Positions 8,141-17,863 of a DNA stretch of 64,000 bases are shown piece by piece. The stretch spans positions 1,178,001-1,242,000 of the forward strand of contig CAWCTF010000004.1 in NCBI GenBank assembly GCA_963798435.1. The letters are read 5' to 3'. The stretch is from JALHST01 sp963798435 (lineage in GTDB: Bacteria; Bacteroidota; Bacteroidia; Flavobacteriales; Flavobacteriaceae). The notes below the pieces were generated by a model. That model was not told the origin of the DNA. It worked only from the letters and a program-made list of their open reading frames with translations, and did no database searches. The position numbers were made by a program, and so were the translations under genes. Position 1 is the first letter of the stretch; each line of letters opens with the position of its first letter.

Positions 8141-8672
8141 ATGCGCAAACTAAGCAATACCGAGCTCAATAGGCTCGATTCTCGAATCATTCAAAAAATC
8201 AGAGAAAACTCCGATAACCCTGATACTCGACAACATCAGAAGTTTGAATAATATCGGATCCATATTTCGAACTGCCGATGCCTTTCGCATCGATAAAATC
8301 TATCTCTGCGGTATCACGGCTACCCCGCCCCATAAGGATATCCATAAGACGGCCTTGGGGGCCACCGAAAGCGTACGTTGGGAATATCGTGAAGATGCCG
8401 TCGCCCTTGTGCGTGAACTACGACAAAACAACTATTGTGTCTTTGCCGTTGAACAAGCCGAAAATGCGTGCATGCTCGATACTTTTAAAGTGATTCCCAA
8501 AAATAACTACGCCCTTGTTTTTGGGAACGAAGTGAAGGGGGTATCCCAAAATGTAATAGATCACTGCGAGGGAGTTCTTGAAATACCTCAATACGGAACC
8601 AAACATTCCCTGAATATATCGGTAAGCGTAGGGGTGGTACTCTGGGATCTAAAAACAAAACTGACCCCATAA
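8141..8672 (+). pseudogene. TrmH/SpoU-family RNA 2'-O-methyltransferase, frameshifted near codon 13
   Basis: The N-terminus MRKLSNTELNRLD is encoded in one frame from the ATG at 8141. An in-frame ATG at 8129 would add MKVP. The remainder, beginning ILESFKKSEKTP, is in the next frame from about 8178 and has no start codon of its own except a TTG at 8244, which would delete conserved sequence. Dropping one T from the TT at about 8179-8180 restores a continuous protein of ~177 residues. The SPOUT motifs are intact: LNNIGSIFRTADAF, LVFGNEVKGVS and GTKHSLNISVSVGV. The family methylates ribose 2'-OH in tRNA or rRNA. This is either a genuine frameshift or a sequence error. Confidence 0.85.
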
Positions 8673-8699
8673 AAAAACCCCGACAACGGGGTCGGGGTT
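8671..8699 (-). terminator. Terminator of folK-dNK (minus strand)
   Basis: The perfect 9-bp stem AACCCCGAC / GTCGGGGTT (8676-8684 with 8691-8699) is followed by a seven-T run on the minus strand. It overlaps the stop codon of the convergent trmH-type gene. Confidence 0.8.
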
Positions 8700-8705
8700 C
8701 TATAT

Positions 8706-8727
8706 AGTTTGAGTTAGTTAGTTGTTA
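8706..8727 (+). repeat. Terminator-associated motif, copy 2
   Basis: 22 nt, AGTTTGAGTTAGTT then AGTTGTTA. It is identical to 1584-1607 apart from a missing TG, and lies 6 nt from the terminator at 8676-8699. Confidence 0.6.
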
Positions 8728-8787
8728 AATTGGAAGCGCAATTACGGAAATACATTTGTACTGTGCAAGAAATTTGCCAAAATAATG

Positions 8788-9936
8788 TTAATTTGATGGT
8801 GCCACGACGAAATCTTGGATGGTCAGCATAATTTTTTCATAGTCTTCCGGATGCTCTAGAAAATCGAGTTCGCTGATGTCGATTACAAGACTGTTTAGTT
8901 CAGGATACCCTTTGATATAGTCAAAATAGCCCCTATTGATCTTTTCAAGATACTCGGGTTTAATGTCCTGCTCATAATCGCGCCCCCTTTTTTTAATGTT
9001 TTCTAGAAGTCGAATCGTATTCTGGTATAAATACACATAGACCTTCGGCTTTTTCACCTCCTTGTATAGCACGTTGAATATTTTTCGGTAGAGGTCGAAT
9101 TCCTGCTTCTGCAAGGTAATTTTGGCAAAGATCAGGGATTTGAAGATGTCGTAATCACTTACTAGGAAATTTTTGAATAGATCGTATTGTGAGGTATCAT
9201 CCATGAATTGCTGATAACGATCGGCCAGGAAGGACATTTCTAACGGAAAGGCGTACCGCGCCTGATCCTGATAAAAATTTGGTAAAAAAGGATTGTCGGC
9301 AAATCGTTCCAAAACGAGCTTCCCATTAAAATCGGAGGCGATTTTTTTGGCGAGGGACGTCTTGCCGGCCCCAATGTTTCCTTCAATGGCCACGAATTGG
9401 GTATGCATAAAAAGCGATTCCCTGGTGGTGTAGAGCCCATACGTTGTTTTCTCAAGCACACTGGGGTCTTTGCATTCCTGTAATAGATTCCGCGAATCTT
9501 TTTTTAAGACAGGATGATAAAACTGCGGGGCGATTTCGGCGAGCGGTCGCAACACAAAACGCCGTTCGGCCATTTTGGGATGTGGGATGGTCAAATCTGG
9601 TGAATTTATGACTTCGGCATTATAATAGATGATATCGATGTCAATACTCCGTGATTCATATCCCTGGTCATGAAGGGTGCGCTGTCTACCCATTGCCTGT
9701 TCGATGGTTAAGATGCGTTCCAGGACAGCATTGGGCGTAAAGTCAGTTTCAAGGGTGATGCAGCAATTGAGAAAGGTCTCACCTTTGAAGCCCCAAGACG
9801 GACTTTCATAAACTTTAGAAATGGCGATGACCCGGCCAAGATCCTTACCAAGTAAAATAATGGCTTGTTGGAGGTTCGCCAATCGTTTGCCTAAATTACT
9901 ACCAATCGAGAGGTATGCCGTTTTGGTGCTGTTCAT
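8788..9936 (-). CDS. folK: Fusion: HPPK (FolK) N-terminal domain + deoxynucleoside kinase C-terminal domain
   Basis: 382 residues with two domains. Residues 1 to ~155 are 6-hydroxymethyl-7,8-dihydropterin pyrophosphokinase (folate synthesis): AYLSIGSNLG, SIDIDI with the catalytic/Mg aspartates at about 99 and 101, and RPLAEIAP. After a short linker, residues ~178-382 are a deoxynucleoside kinase: P-loop GNIGAGKT (186-193), a LERF segment, and a lid-like KKRGRDYEQ region. This domain phosphorylates deoxynucleosides in salvage. No stop or start separates the halves, although a Met at 177 could give internal initiation. It is transcribed away from sppA. Confidence 0.93.
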   Translation of the reverse strand: MNSTKTAYLSIGSNLGKRLANLQQAIILLGKDLGRVIAISKVYESPSWGFKGETFLNCCITLETDFTPNAVLERILTIEQAMGRQRTLHDQGYESRSIDIDIIYYNAEVINSPDLTIPHPKMAERRFVLRPLAEIAPQFYHPVLKKDSRNLLQECKDPSVLEKTTYGLYTTRESLFMHTQFVAIEGNIGAGKTSLAKKIASDFNGKLVLERFADNPFLPNFYQDQARYAFPLEMSFLADRYQQFMDDTSQYDLFKNFLVSDYDIFKSLIFAKITLQKQEFDLYRKIFNVLYKEVKKPKVYVYLYQNTIRLLENIKKRGRDYEQDIKPEYLEKINRGYFDYIKGYPELNSLVIDISELDFLEHPEDYEKIMLTIQDFVVAPSN

Positions 9937-10073
9937 ATGCTAAAACAAAGTACGTAAATCAAACCGACATGTACGATTCCCATTTTATTTTTTGGGAAAT
10001 CGAGTATTCCACGCCTACCCATCGAACACTACCGATTCTTTTCTAAAAAAAGACACGGCAATATAACATTGGT

Positions 10074-10081
10074 TATCTTTG
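10074..10081 (+). promoter_or_regulatory. -7 box of the sppA promoter
   Basis: TATCTTTG matches TAnnTTTG exactly. No clear -33 TTG is at the expected distance. It sits 25 bp upstream of the ATG at 10107. Confidence 0.5.
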
Positions 10082-10106
10082 CACCTTGATTTTTAGTATA
10101 AAAACT

Positions 10107-11861
10107 ATGAGATTTCTAGGAAATTTATTGGCAGCCATTTTAGGATGCTTGATTGCATTTGGAATTATTTTCGTGATGTTCATGATCTTTGCAAGTTTAC
10201 TAGGGAGTGCCGAAGAAAATGTGTCCATCAAAAGTAATTCGATCCTTGAATTACAACTACAACAACCAATTGCCGATTATGTCGGGAACGATGCAATGGA
10301 TCCCTTTTCGGGCATCTTCCAACAGAACCAAGGTCTTGATGAGATACTACATGCCATTGCTGTTGCGAAGGAAGATGACGATATTAAAGGAATTAGTCTT
10401 AACAACAATTTTGTCTTGGCCGGACTGGCGCAGACCCAGGCCATACGTGATGCCTTGCGATCATTCAAGGAAAGTGGGAAGTTCATTTATGCCTATGCCG
10501 ATTTGTATATGCAAAAGGATTATTATTTGGCGAGTGTAGCCGACTCCGTATTTTTAAATACGGTCGGCGTGATGGATTTTAAAGGGCTTTCCTCGGAAGT
10601 ACTTTTCTTTAAGGACTTTCAGGAAAAGACCGGCATCAAGATGGAAGTGATTCGTCATGGCAAATACAAAAGTGCCGTAGAGCCTTTTTTGTCGAATGAA
10701 ATGAGTGAGGCAAACCGGACACAAATCAAGGAACTGTTAGGCTCCCTCTGGAATTCTATGGTCGATGATATCTCGTTTGGGCGTAAAATAAGCCCTGAAA
10801 ATCTAAATAGAATTGCCGATACCTTGGGTGGCAGATCTCCTGAATATGCAAAGGCCAACGGGCTGATCGATGACGTAGTGTTCTTTGATCAATATGAGGC
10901 AAAATTGAGAAATGCTGTCGGGTTGAAAACAAATGACGATATCAACTATGTAGCTTTAGGGGATTATGTTAAGCGCTCGAACAAGAAAATAACCCAAGTC
11001 GGAAAAGACAAGATAGCCATTGTATTTGCACAGGGAGAGATTCTGTACGGCGAAGGTGGCCCCAATGTAATTGGCCAAGGCTTGCTGACGGATGCCTTGA
11101 GGAAGGCACGTGATGACAACTCGGTAAAAGCAATCGTATTACGTGTCGATTCACCCGGAGGAAGTGCACTTACGGCTGACATTATTTGGCGGGAAGTGGC
11201 ACTGGCCAAAGCGAAAAAACCGGTTGTAGTCTCCATGGGCAATGTGGCTGCTTCCGGAGGTTATTATATTGCTGTCGGAGCCGACAAGATTTTTGCCGAA
11301 CCTACCACCATTACAGGCTCTATTGGTGTTTTTGGCACGGTCCCGAACATTCATGGCCTTGCCACTAAAATCGGCATCAATGCAGAACAGGTGGGTACCA
11401 ATACGAACTCGATGGACTATTCACTTTTTGAGCCCATGACCGACGAATTCAGGAATATGGTCCAGGAAGGGGTCGAACATACCTATCAGACCTTTTTGCA
11501 ACGTGTAGCCGAAGGGAGGAACCTGTCAGTGGCCCAAGCCGATAGTTTGGCACAAGGCAGGGTTTGGAGTGGAACCGATGCCCAAAGACTGGGTTTGGTA
11601 GATGAGCTGGGTAGCTTGGACGATGCGATAGTCGAAGCTGCAAAAATGGCGGAAATAACGGAATACGGCATTCGGAAATTCCCGAAATACAAATCGGGAC
11701 TCGAGCGCCTACTCGATGATTTGAGCAGTGCCAATGTAAAAGAATCGGTATTGCGTGAAGAAATTGGAACGGAAGCCTATCAAATTCTCAAGGAAGTGAA
11801 ATCGGTGATGGATCATAAGGGGGTACAAGCCCGATTGCCATTTGTCTTGGATATAAAATGA
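10107..11861 (+). CDS. sppA: Signal peptide peptidase SppA (67 kDa type)
   Basis: 584 residues from the ATG at 10107. This start places one N-terminal membrane segment (LLAAILGCLIAFGIIFVMFMIFA) directly after MRFLGN and lies just downstream of a -7 box. It is a membrane serine protease with a Ser-Lys dyad that degrades cleaved signal peptides. There are two tandem peptidase S49 domains. The catalytic Lys is about residue 137 (QKDYYLAS, N-terminal domain) and the nucleophile Ser about 383 (VAASGGYYIA, C-terminal domain), followed by TITGSIGVFG. The length matches the double-domain E. coli-type enzyme. It overlaps the next gene by 4 bp (ATGA). Confidence 0.95.
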   Translation: MRFLGNLLAAILGCLIAFGIIFVMFMIFASLLGSAEENVSIKSNSILELQLQQPIADYVGNDAMDPFSGIFQQNQGLDEILHAIAVAKEDDDIKGISLNNNFVLAGLAQTQAIRDALRSFKESGKFIYAYADLYMQKDYYLASVADSVFLNTVGVMDFKGLSSEVLFFKDFQEKTGIKMEVIRHGKYKSAVEPFLSNEMSEANRTQIKELLGSLWNSMVDDISFGRKISPENLNRIADTLGGRSPEYAKANGLIDDVVFFDQYEAKLRNAVGLKTNDDINYVALGDYVKRSNKKITQVGKDKIAIVFAQGEILYGEGGPNVIGQGLLTDALRKARDDNSVKAIVLRVDSPGGSALTADIIWREVALAKAKKPVVVSMGNVAASGGYYIAVGADKIFAEPTTITGSIGVFGTVPNIHGLATKIGINAEQVGTNTNSMDYSLFEPMTDEFRNMVQEGVEHTYQTFLQRVAEGRNLSVAQADSLAQGRVWSGTDAQRLGLVDELGSLDDAIVEAAKMAEITEYGIRKFPKYKSGLERLLDDLSSANVKESVLREEIGTEAYQILKEVKSVMDHKGVQARLPFVLDIK

Positions 11862-12574
11862 CCATGACCAAGAAAGATAAGGATTTGGCCTATGCGATCT
11901 ATCTTTATATAGGAGCATTGTTCATAACATCGCTGGTTGTATCAAATCTAATTTTTCAAAAATTCTTTTATTGGAATCCCTTTGGGGATACCAAGATTTT
12001 TGGGGTTTCGCTCTTCGAAGTATCCGTGGGTATATTGCCCTATCCAATTACGTTTTTGATTACCGATTTTATCTCGGAAATCTATGGGGTTAAAAAAGCC
12101 AATCAAATTGTCACCGCTGGTATTTTCGCCTCCCTTTTCTCAATGGGGATCATCTTGATGGCCGAAGTGGCGCCCGCCATCGCATCTTCCCCAATCGATG
12201 ATGCCATTTTTACGCGCGTATTTGCCCTGTCTCCCATTGCCGTATTGGCTTCGATGATCGCCTATTTATTTGCCCAATATATCGATATCGCCGTATATCA
12301 CTTCTGGAAAAGGATGACCAAGGGAAAGCATCTTTGGATACGGAACAACTTTTCGACCTTTCTGTCCCAATTTATCGATACGTTTACGGTCGTTGGATTG
12401 TTATGTGTCTTCGGGGTGCTCCCATGGCATTTGTTTTTTGGTCTGGTCGTCAGTGGTTTTCTCTTTAAGGTTTTTATTGCTATCCTCGATACCCCTTTCC
12501 TATATTTTTTCGTATATATAATGAGAAGGCGCTTTAAACTCGCAATGGGTGAGGAAATTAATATGGATGCATAA
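11858..12574 (+). CDS. Queuosine precursor transporter (VUT/YhhQ family)
   Basis: 238 residues, six or so hydrophobic segments. It belongs to the vitamin uptake transporter-like family that in E. coli (YhhQ) imports preQ0/preQ1 for queuosine tRNA modification. Family features seen are SNLIFQKFF near the N-terminus, the charged FLITDFISEIYGVKKANQIV segment, and SQFIDTFTVV in the C-terminal half. It overlaps sppA by ATGA, so the two are translationally coupled. Substrate assignment is by family only. Confidence 0.88.
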   Translation: MTMTKKDKDLAYAIYLYIGALFITSLVVSNLIFQKFFYWNPFGDTKIFGVSLFEVSVGILPYPITFLITDFISEIYGVKKANQIVTAGIFASLFSMGIILMAEVAPAIASSPIDDAIFTRVFALSPIAVLASMIAYLFAQYIDIAVYHFWKRMTKGKHLWIRNNFSTFLSQFIDTFTVVGLLCVFGVLPWHLFFGLVVSGFLFKVFIAILDTPFLYFFVYIMRRRFKLAMGEEINMDA

Positions 12575-12710
12575 TAATTCTCCCTTTTTCTAGTTCTAAA
12601 AGATGATCTGTTCCTAATTGAACGACTTTTTAATCTGACCAGCCACGATTGCCGTCAAAATAGGAATACGAACTACTATGACACATGAATCAAGAATTAA
12701 TAGGTAGTAC

Positions 12711-15446
12711 ATGAAAAAGAAAATATTTCGCATTTTGGGGATTGTTCTGGTCCTGATAATCGGCCTTTTAATTGCCGCTCCCTTTTTGCTCGAAGCTAAA
12801 ATAGGGGATATCATTCGTAACAATGTAAACAATAATGTCAATGCGACCTTAGATTTTAAGGATGCCGATTTGAGCTTGTTTGGAAGTTTTCCAAATGCCG
12901 AAGTGCAACTCAATGAGCTGACCCTTATAAATAAAGCCCCATTCGAGGGAGATACGCTCTTCGCCTCTAAAAAAGTGGCCTTGAAAATGGGCCTTGGCGA
13001 ATTATTCAAAAGTGCTGGGGAACCTCTTGGGATCAAAAGCCTGTTGATTGATGGGGCAAAATTGAACGTGATCGTCGATGAAGCCGGGAGTGCCAATTAC
13101 GATATTACCAAAACTTCCGAAGGAGAGGTCCCACAGTCCGATTCTACCAACGGGTTTTCATTAGACCTACAATCGTACGAAATAACGAATTCAAGCATCT
13201 CCTATAATGATAAGGCTGCCAACATACACTTTGACTTGAGCGATATTCAACATAGCGGCACAGGCGACCTTTCCCTCGAAAAATCCCAATTGGATACCCA
13301 TACCAATGCGTTGATTTCGTTCGAAATGGACAGTACGAACTACCTTAATAAAAATAAGATCAAATGGGATGCCCTGATCGGTATCGATTTGAACGAAAGT
13401 AAATACACTTTCCTGGAAAATAAGGCGGTGGTGAATCAATTACCCCTAGTTTTCAATGGCTTTGTCAAGTTAAACGACGACAACCAGGAGGTCGATATAA
13501 GTTTTAAAACCCCTTCCTCCGATTTTAAGAACTTTCTGGCCGTGTTCCCAGAGGAATATGCCAAGAATATCGAAAATGTAAAGACATCCGGAAATTTTGT
13601 GGTCGAGGGTAAATTCAACGGCATTGTTGACGATCTTCATATTCCTATGTTTTCCATACAGCTCAATTCTGAAAATGCCTCTTTTAAGTACCCAGACCTC
13701 CCCAAAGCGGTCAGGAATGTATTCATCGATACCAAGATCGTCAATACAACGGGCATCGTCGAGGACACCTATGTCGACATTGATAAATTGTCGTTCATGA
13801 TCGATGAAGATCGATTTAATATGACCGCAAAAATCAGGGACTTAATGGGAAATACCCAGGTGAATGCCCATATTGATGGCAAAATGAACTTGGCGAACAT
13901 CTCTAAGGCCTATCCGGTTCCTTCCGACCTGAATTTGAAAGGCCTTTTGAGCGCCGATATAACAACCGCTTTCGACATGGCTTCCATTGAAAAAAAGCAG
14001 TATGAAAAAACCGATACGAAGGGTGCTATGAGCATACGGGACTTTGAATACAATTCCGCGGAATTTCCACATCCCGTAAAACTGAGCACTGCCGCCCTTA
14101 CCTTTAATCCCAAAACAGTAACCTTAAACGATTTAAAGGGGTCTACCGGGAAAACTGATTTTAATGCCACAGGAACGATCAACAACCTGTTAGGGTTTAT
14201 GTTCAACAATGAAGAAGTGCAGGGAAATTTCAAGCTCACATCGAATACCTTCGCCTTGAATGATTTTATGGTGGCCGAAGACACTTCCCAAACAAACGTT
14301 GGTTCGACCGACACGACGGCCAAAACGAACAAAACGGAGGATAAAATCAAGATCCCATCGTTTTTGGATGCCGACATCCAGGCTTCGGCCAATACCGTAC
14401 TTTATGATAATCTGACCTTAAAAAATGTGAAAGGGAATCTTCGTATCAAAGACGAAAAAGCGACCTTGACCAACATGACCTCTTCAATTTTTGACGGGAA
14501 TTTGGCACTTAACGGGGAGGTATCTACAAAAAATGCTACCCCTACATTTGCCATGAAATTAGACATGTCACAGTTACAGATCGGGGAGACCTTTAAATCA
14601 TTGGAGCTCTTTAAGGCCCTGGCACCCATAGCCCAGATATTGCAGGGTTCGTTAAACTCCGATATTGAACTCTCCGGTAATTTGACCGATGATTTGGTGC
14701 CTGACCTGCTTACATTGAGCGGAAATATCTTTGCAGACATCATGACCAAGAGCATCAATACCGATTCGGCACCTTTGTTAACGGCCTTGGTGAATAAACT
14801 TGATTTTATCGATCTGAAGCAATTAGACTTGAACGATCTTAAGACCAAATTATCCTTTCAGGATGGGGTGGTTACCGTAAAACCGTTTACCATTATGTAT
14901 AAGGATATTGCCATCAACGTGGCCGGAAGCCATACGTTCGATAAAAAATTAAACTATACGGCAACCTTTGAAGTCCCTTCAAAATATTTAGGAAAGGAAA
15001 TAAACAATTTAATAGCCAAGATCGATGATAAGGCACTCCAAAATTTGACAATTCCGGTAATTGCCTCCATCGGCGGCGTATATAATAGCCCACAGATCAG
15101 TACCGACTTAAGTTCAGGGGTCAAAAACCTGACGAATCAATTGATCGACATCGAAAAACAAAAACTCCTTAATCAAGGCAAGGACAAGGCCAAGGATTTG
15201 ATCGGGGGCATCTTGGCAGGGAACCAGGCCAAACGGGATTCGACAAAAAAGGAAAATCCGACCCCTGTGAAAGACGTTCTCACGGGTATTTTGGGCACAA
15301 AGAAGCAAGACTCTGTCGTAGCTAAAAATGACTCGACACCCGCAAAAAAAGAACAAGATATCGTAAAAGACAAGGCCAAGGAAGTATTGGGTGGCTTTTT
15401 GGGGAAAAAGAAAAAGGAACCCGTCAAAAAAGACTCGGTCAATTAA
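12711..15446 (+). CDS. AsmA-family envelope protein
   Basis: 911 residues. One N-terminal membrane anchor (ILGIVLVLIIGLLIAAPFLL) is followed by the AsmA start pattern: a long periplasmic beta-rich chain beginning DIIRNNVNNNVNATLDFKDADLSLFGSFPNAEV (given here in shortened sense, residues ~30-65) and an AsmA C-terminal domain around residues 600-790. The last ~110 residues are Lys/Asp-rich with repeated KKEQD/KKKEP runs and are probably disordered. Family members bridge the envelope and are linked to lipid transport to the outer membrane. It ends 8 bp inside the convergent DUF2797 gene. Confidence 0.85.
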   Translation: MKKKIFRILGIVLVLIIGLLIAAPFLLEAKIGDIIRNNVNNNVNATLDFKDADLSLFGSFPNAEVQLNELTLINKAPFEGDTLFASKKVALKMGLGELFKSAGEPLGIKSLLIDGAKLNVIVDEAGSANYDITKTSEGEVPQSDSTNGFSLDLQSYEITNSSISYNDKAANIHFDLSDIQHSGTGDLSLEKSQLDTHTNALISFEMDSTNYLNKNKIKWDALIGIDLNESKYTFLENKAVVNQLPLVFNGFVKLNDDNQEVDISFKTPSSDFKNFLAVFPEEYAKNIENVKTSGNFVVEGKFNGIVDDLHIPMFSIQLNSENASFKYPDLPKAVRNVFIDTKIVNTTGIVEDTYVDIDKLSFMIDEDRFNMTAKIRDLMGNTQVNAHIDGKMNLANISKAYPVPSDLNLKGLLSADITTAFDMASIEKKQYEKTDTKGAMSIRDFEYNSAEFPHPVKLSTAALTFNPKTVTLNDLKGSTGKTDFNATGTINNLLGFMFNNEEVQGNFKLTSNTFALNDFMVAEDTSQTNVGSTDTTAKTNKTEDKIKIPSFLDADIQASANTVLYDNLTLKNVKGNLRIKDEKATLTNMTSSIFDGNLALNGEVSTKNATPTFAMKLDMSQLQIGETFKSLELFKALAPIAQILQGSLNSDIELSGNLTDDLVPDLLTLSGNIFADIMTKSINTDSAPLLTALVNKLDFIDLKQLDLNDLKTKLSFQDGVVTVKPFTIMYKDIAINVAGSHTFDKKLNYTATFEVPSKYLGKEINNLIAKIDDKALQNLTIPVIASIGGVYNSPQISTDLSSGVKNLTNQLIDIEKQKLLNQGKDKAKDLIGGILAGNQAKRDSTKKENPTPVKDVLTGILGTKKQDSVVAKNDSTPAKKEQDIVKDKAKEVLGGFLGKKKKEPVKKDSVN

Positions 15447-16236
15447 TAGCAAGCGACACGTAGTATCCTTCGCTTCCCCGGACATTGAACACGGTATTGT
15501 CGTCGAATATAAGGTATTGCCCTTTGATTCCCTTGAGAATGCCCGAATATTTCGGGGTTTTGTCCAAATTGAGACTCGTGACTTTATTGGGATATTGAAG
15601 TACCGGAAATTCTAAATGCATCTCGCCATTATCTGCGATGAAATAAGCCATTGCTTCTTCAGGAATATATTGTTTCAAGGAGTTTCGCCTTTCCGCCAGA
15701 TCTTCATCTACGATCTGATTGGTCAGCATTTTTCGCCAATTGGTCTTGTCCCCGATATGCTCCTTCAGGGCGACCTCGGTTATGCCTGCCAAGTAACGAT
15801 TGGGCGTTTCTACGATGGCTATGGCCTCATGGGCACCTTGATCGATCCACCGTGTCGGGATCTGTGATTTACGGGTAACCCCTACCTTAACAGTACTTGA
15901 GTTCGCTAAATACACAATATGAGGCTGCAATTGCACCCTTTTTTCATACTCCAAGTCTCGATCCTCCTTCCCCAAATGGGCCATACTTAGCTCAGGGCGC
16001 ATAACCCAATCCCCGGCCGACGGGATATCAAAAAAACAGGTTTTACAAAAACCTTGCCTGAAGATGGGCCGATCCAAACCACAATTCAAACAGTGGTATT
16101 TAATAAAATTGATATGCAGTGTCTTATCCAATACCTGGTTGAGGTTCAAAAAGTCATTTTCAAAAATCATATAATATTGGATCGGATTCCCAATCTCGGT
16201 CTGCATTTTTTTAAATACCCCTTCGTATTGTTTCAC
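15439..16236 (-). CDS. DUF2797 family protein
   Basis: 265 residues from a GTG start (16234-16236, KQYEGVFKKMQTEIG). Family members begin with the same GV..KMQTE..NPIQYY pattern. Four cysteines in CLNC and CKTC (about residues 49-72) make a probable zinc knuckle. Later YLANSSTVKVGVTR and PTRWIDQGA resemble GIY-YIG-like elements, but I would not assign nuclease activity. Function unknown. It overlaps asmA by 8 bp at the 3' end (convergent). Confidence 0.85.
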   Translation of the reverse strand: MKQYEGVFKKMQTEIGNPIQYYMIFENDFLNLNQVLDKTLHINFIKYHCLNCGLDRPIFRQGFCKTCFFDIPSAGDWVMRPELSMAHLGKEDRDLEYEKRVQLQPHIVYLANSSTVKVGVTRKSQIPTRWIDQGAHEAIAIVETPNRYLAGITEVALKEHIGDKTNWRKMLTNQIVDEDLAERRNSLKQYIPEEAMAYFIADNGEMHLEFPVLQYPNKVTSLNLDKTPKYSGILKGIKGQYLIFDDNTVFNVRGSEGYYVSLAIN

Positions 16237-16311
16237 GGTTTCACGATTTAAAAATTGATTTGAAAATGATCTTTATTAGAACTAAATTTAGACGTATAAA
16301 GATACCTAAAA

Positions 16312-17826
16312 ATGCCCATAACGCTTTTTAATTCGATTGCTTCCTGGTTAATAAAAAAACGCTTTCACCAGATAGAGCTTTTTTTGAAATACCCGGCGGA
16401 AGTACAGGTAGAGGTATTGAATCAGTTATTGGAAATTGCAGAGGATACCGAAATAGGAAAGAAGTATGATTTTGAAACAATTACGAATTATGAAACGTTT
16501 CGAGAAAGACTTCCCATCGTTTCCTATGAAGAGATCGAGCCCAGTATCACCCGGACCAGAAGGGGCGAACAGAATCTTTTTTGGCCAACTTCGATCAAAT
16601 GGTTCGCCAAGAGCAGTGGCACTACCAATGCCAAAAGCAAATTTATACCTGTTAGTGCCGAGGCGCTTGAGGATTGCCATTATAAATCGGGCAAAGATCT
16701 CTTATGCCTCTATTTGAACAATAATGAAAATTCACAGCTCTTCACAGGAAAAAGCCTTCGATTGGGTGGAAGTAAGGAACTTTACGAGGACAATGGATCC
16801 TTTTTTGGAGATCTATCGGCCATTTTGATAGATAATATGCCTCTGTGGGCGGAGTTCAGCAGCACCCCAAGTAGTAAGGTTTCCCTCATGAGCGAATGGG
16901 AGAGTAAGCTCAGGGCCATCATTCATGAAAGCACCCATGAAAACGTGACCAGCCTGGCCGGAGTGCCCTCGTGGATGCTTGTATTGCTGAACAACGTGAT
17001 CGAAGAAACGGGCAAGGACCATTTATTTCAGATATGGGAAAATTTAGAGGTATATTTTCATGGGGGGGTCAGTTTTAATCCCTACAAAGATCAATACTAT
17101 AAGTTACTTCCCAAAAAAAGCTTCAAATACTATGAAATCTATAATGCCTCCGAGGGTTTTTTCGCCATTCAGGACCGCAACAACGCCGATGATCTTTTAC
17201 TAATGTTGGATTATGGTATTTTTTATGAGTTTATTCCGATGGACCAATACGGAACCGCGTCTCAAAAAGCCATTCCCTTATGGCAGGTAGAACTTGACAA
17301 GAACTATGCAATCGTCATAAGTACGAATGCCGGTCTATGGCGCTATAAGATAGGCGATACCGTTCGGTTCACATCAACAAGTCCATACCGTATCAAGGTC
17401 ACGGGCCGCACCAAACATCATATAAACGTATTTGGGGAGGAGCTTATCATTGAAAATGCGGAAGAGGCCCTAAAAAATATTTGTAGAAAGACCGGAGCTG
17501 AAATTAAGGATTATACCGCTGGGCCTATATTTATGTCAGGAAGAGAGAAAGGTGCCCATGAGTGGATAATTGAATTCAGGAAGCCTCCAGAAGAGTTGGA
17601 TTATTTTATTGAAGTACTTGATAACGCCCTTAAATCACTTAATTCTGACTATGAGGCCAAACGCTTTAATAATAGTACCCTAAAAATGCCAAAAGTACAT
17701 GTTGCCCGTGAAAACCTTTTCTATGATTGGTTAAAGTCAAAGAATAAGTTAGGCGGCCAACATAAGATACCGAGATTATCGAATACCAGAGACTACCTCG
17801 AAGAACTCTTGGTGATGAACAAATAA
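16312..17826 (+). CDS. GH3-family (auxin-responsive promoter family) acyl-adenylating protein
   Basis: 504 residues, full length for bacterial GH3 proteins. The GH3 family, named from plants, are ANL-superfamily acyl-acid amido synthetases that adenylate a carboxylic acid and conjugate it to an amino acid. The ATP/AMP-binding motif SSGTTNAKSKFIP is at about residue 103. YEIYNASEGFFAIQD (~280) and GLWRYKIGDTVRF (~343) are further family motifs, with a C-terminal domain after GRTKHHINVFGEEL. The bacterial substrate is unknown. The AraC-type gene follows 37 bp downstream on the same strand. Confidence 0.9.
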   Translation: MPITLFNSIASWLIKKRFHQIELFLKYPAEVQVEVLNQLLEIAEDTEIGKKYDFETITNYETFRERLPIVSYEEIEPSITRTRRGEQNLFWPTSIKWFAKSSGTTNAKSKFIPVSAEALEDCHYKSGKDLLCLYLNNNENSQLFTGKSLRLGGSKELYEDNGSFFGDLSAILIDNMPLWAEFSSTPSSKVSLMSEWESKLRAIIHESTHENVTSLAGVPSWMLVLLNNVIEETGKDHLFQIWENLEVYFHGGVSFNPYKDQYYKLLPKKSFKYYEIYNASEGFFAIQDRNNADDLLLMLDYGIFYEFIPMDQYGTASQKAIPLWQVELDKNYAIVISTNAGLWRYKIGDTVRFTSTSPYRIKVTGRTKHHINVFGEELIIENAEEALKNICRKTGAEIKDYTAGPIFMSGREKGAHEWIIEFRKPPEELDYFIEVLDNALKSLNSDYEAKRFNNSTLKMPKVHVARENLFYDWLKSKNKLGGQHKIPRLSNTRDYLEELLVMNK

Positions 17827-17863
17827 TCGTATATTCGAATAGTCATTATGTAGCTAAACTGCA

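Noticed and set aside
12614..13096. Long minus-strand frame antisense to asmA
   Set aside because: A shadow of the asmA coding frame; Ser-rich composition and no promoter.
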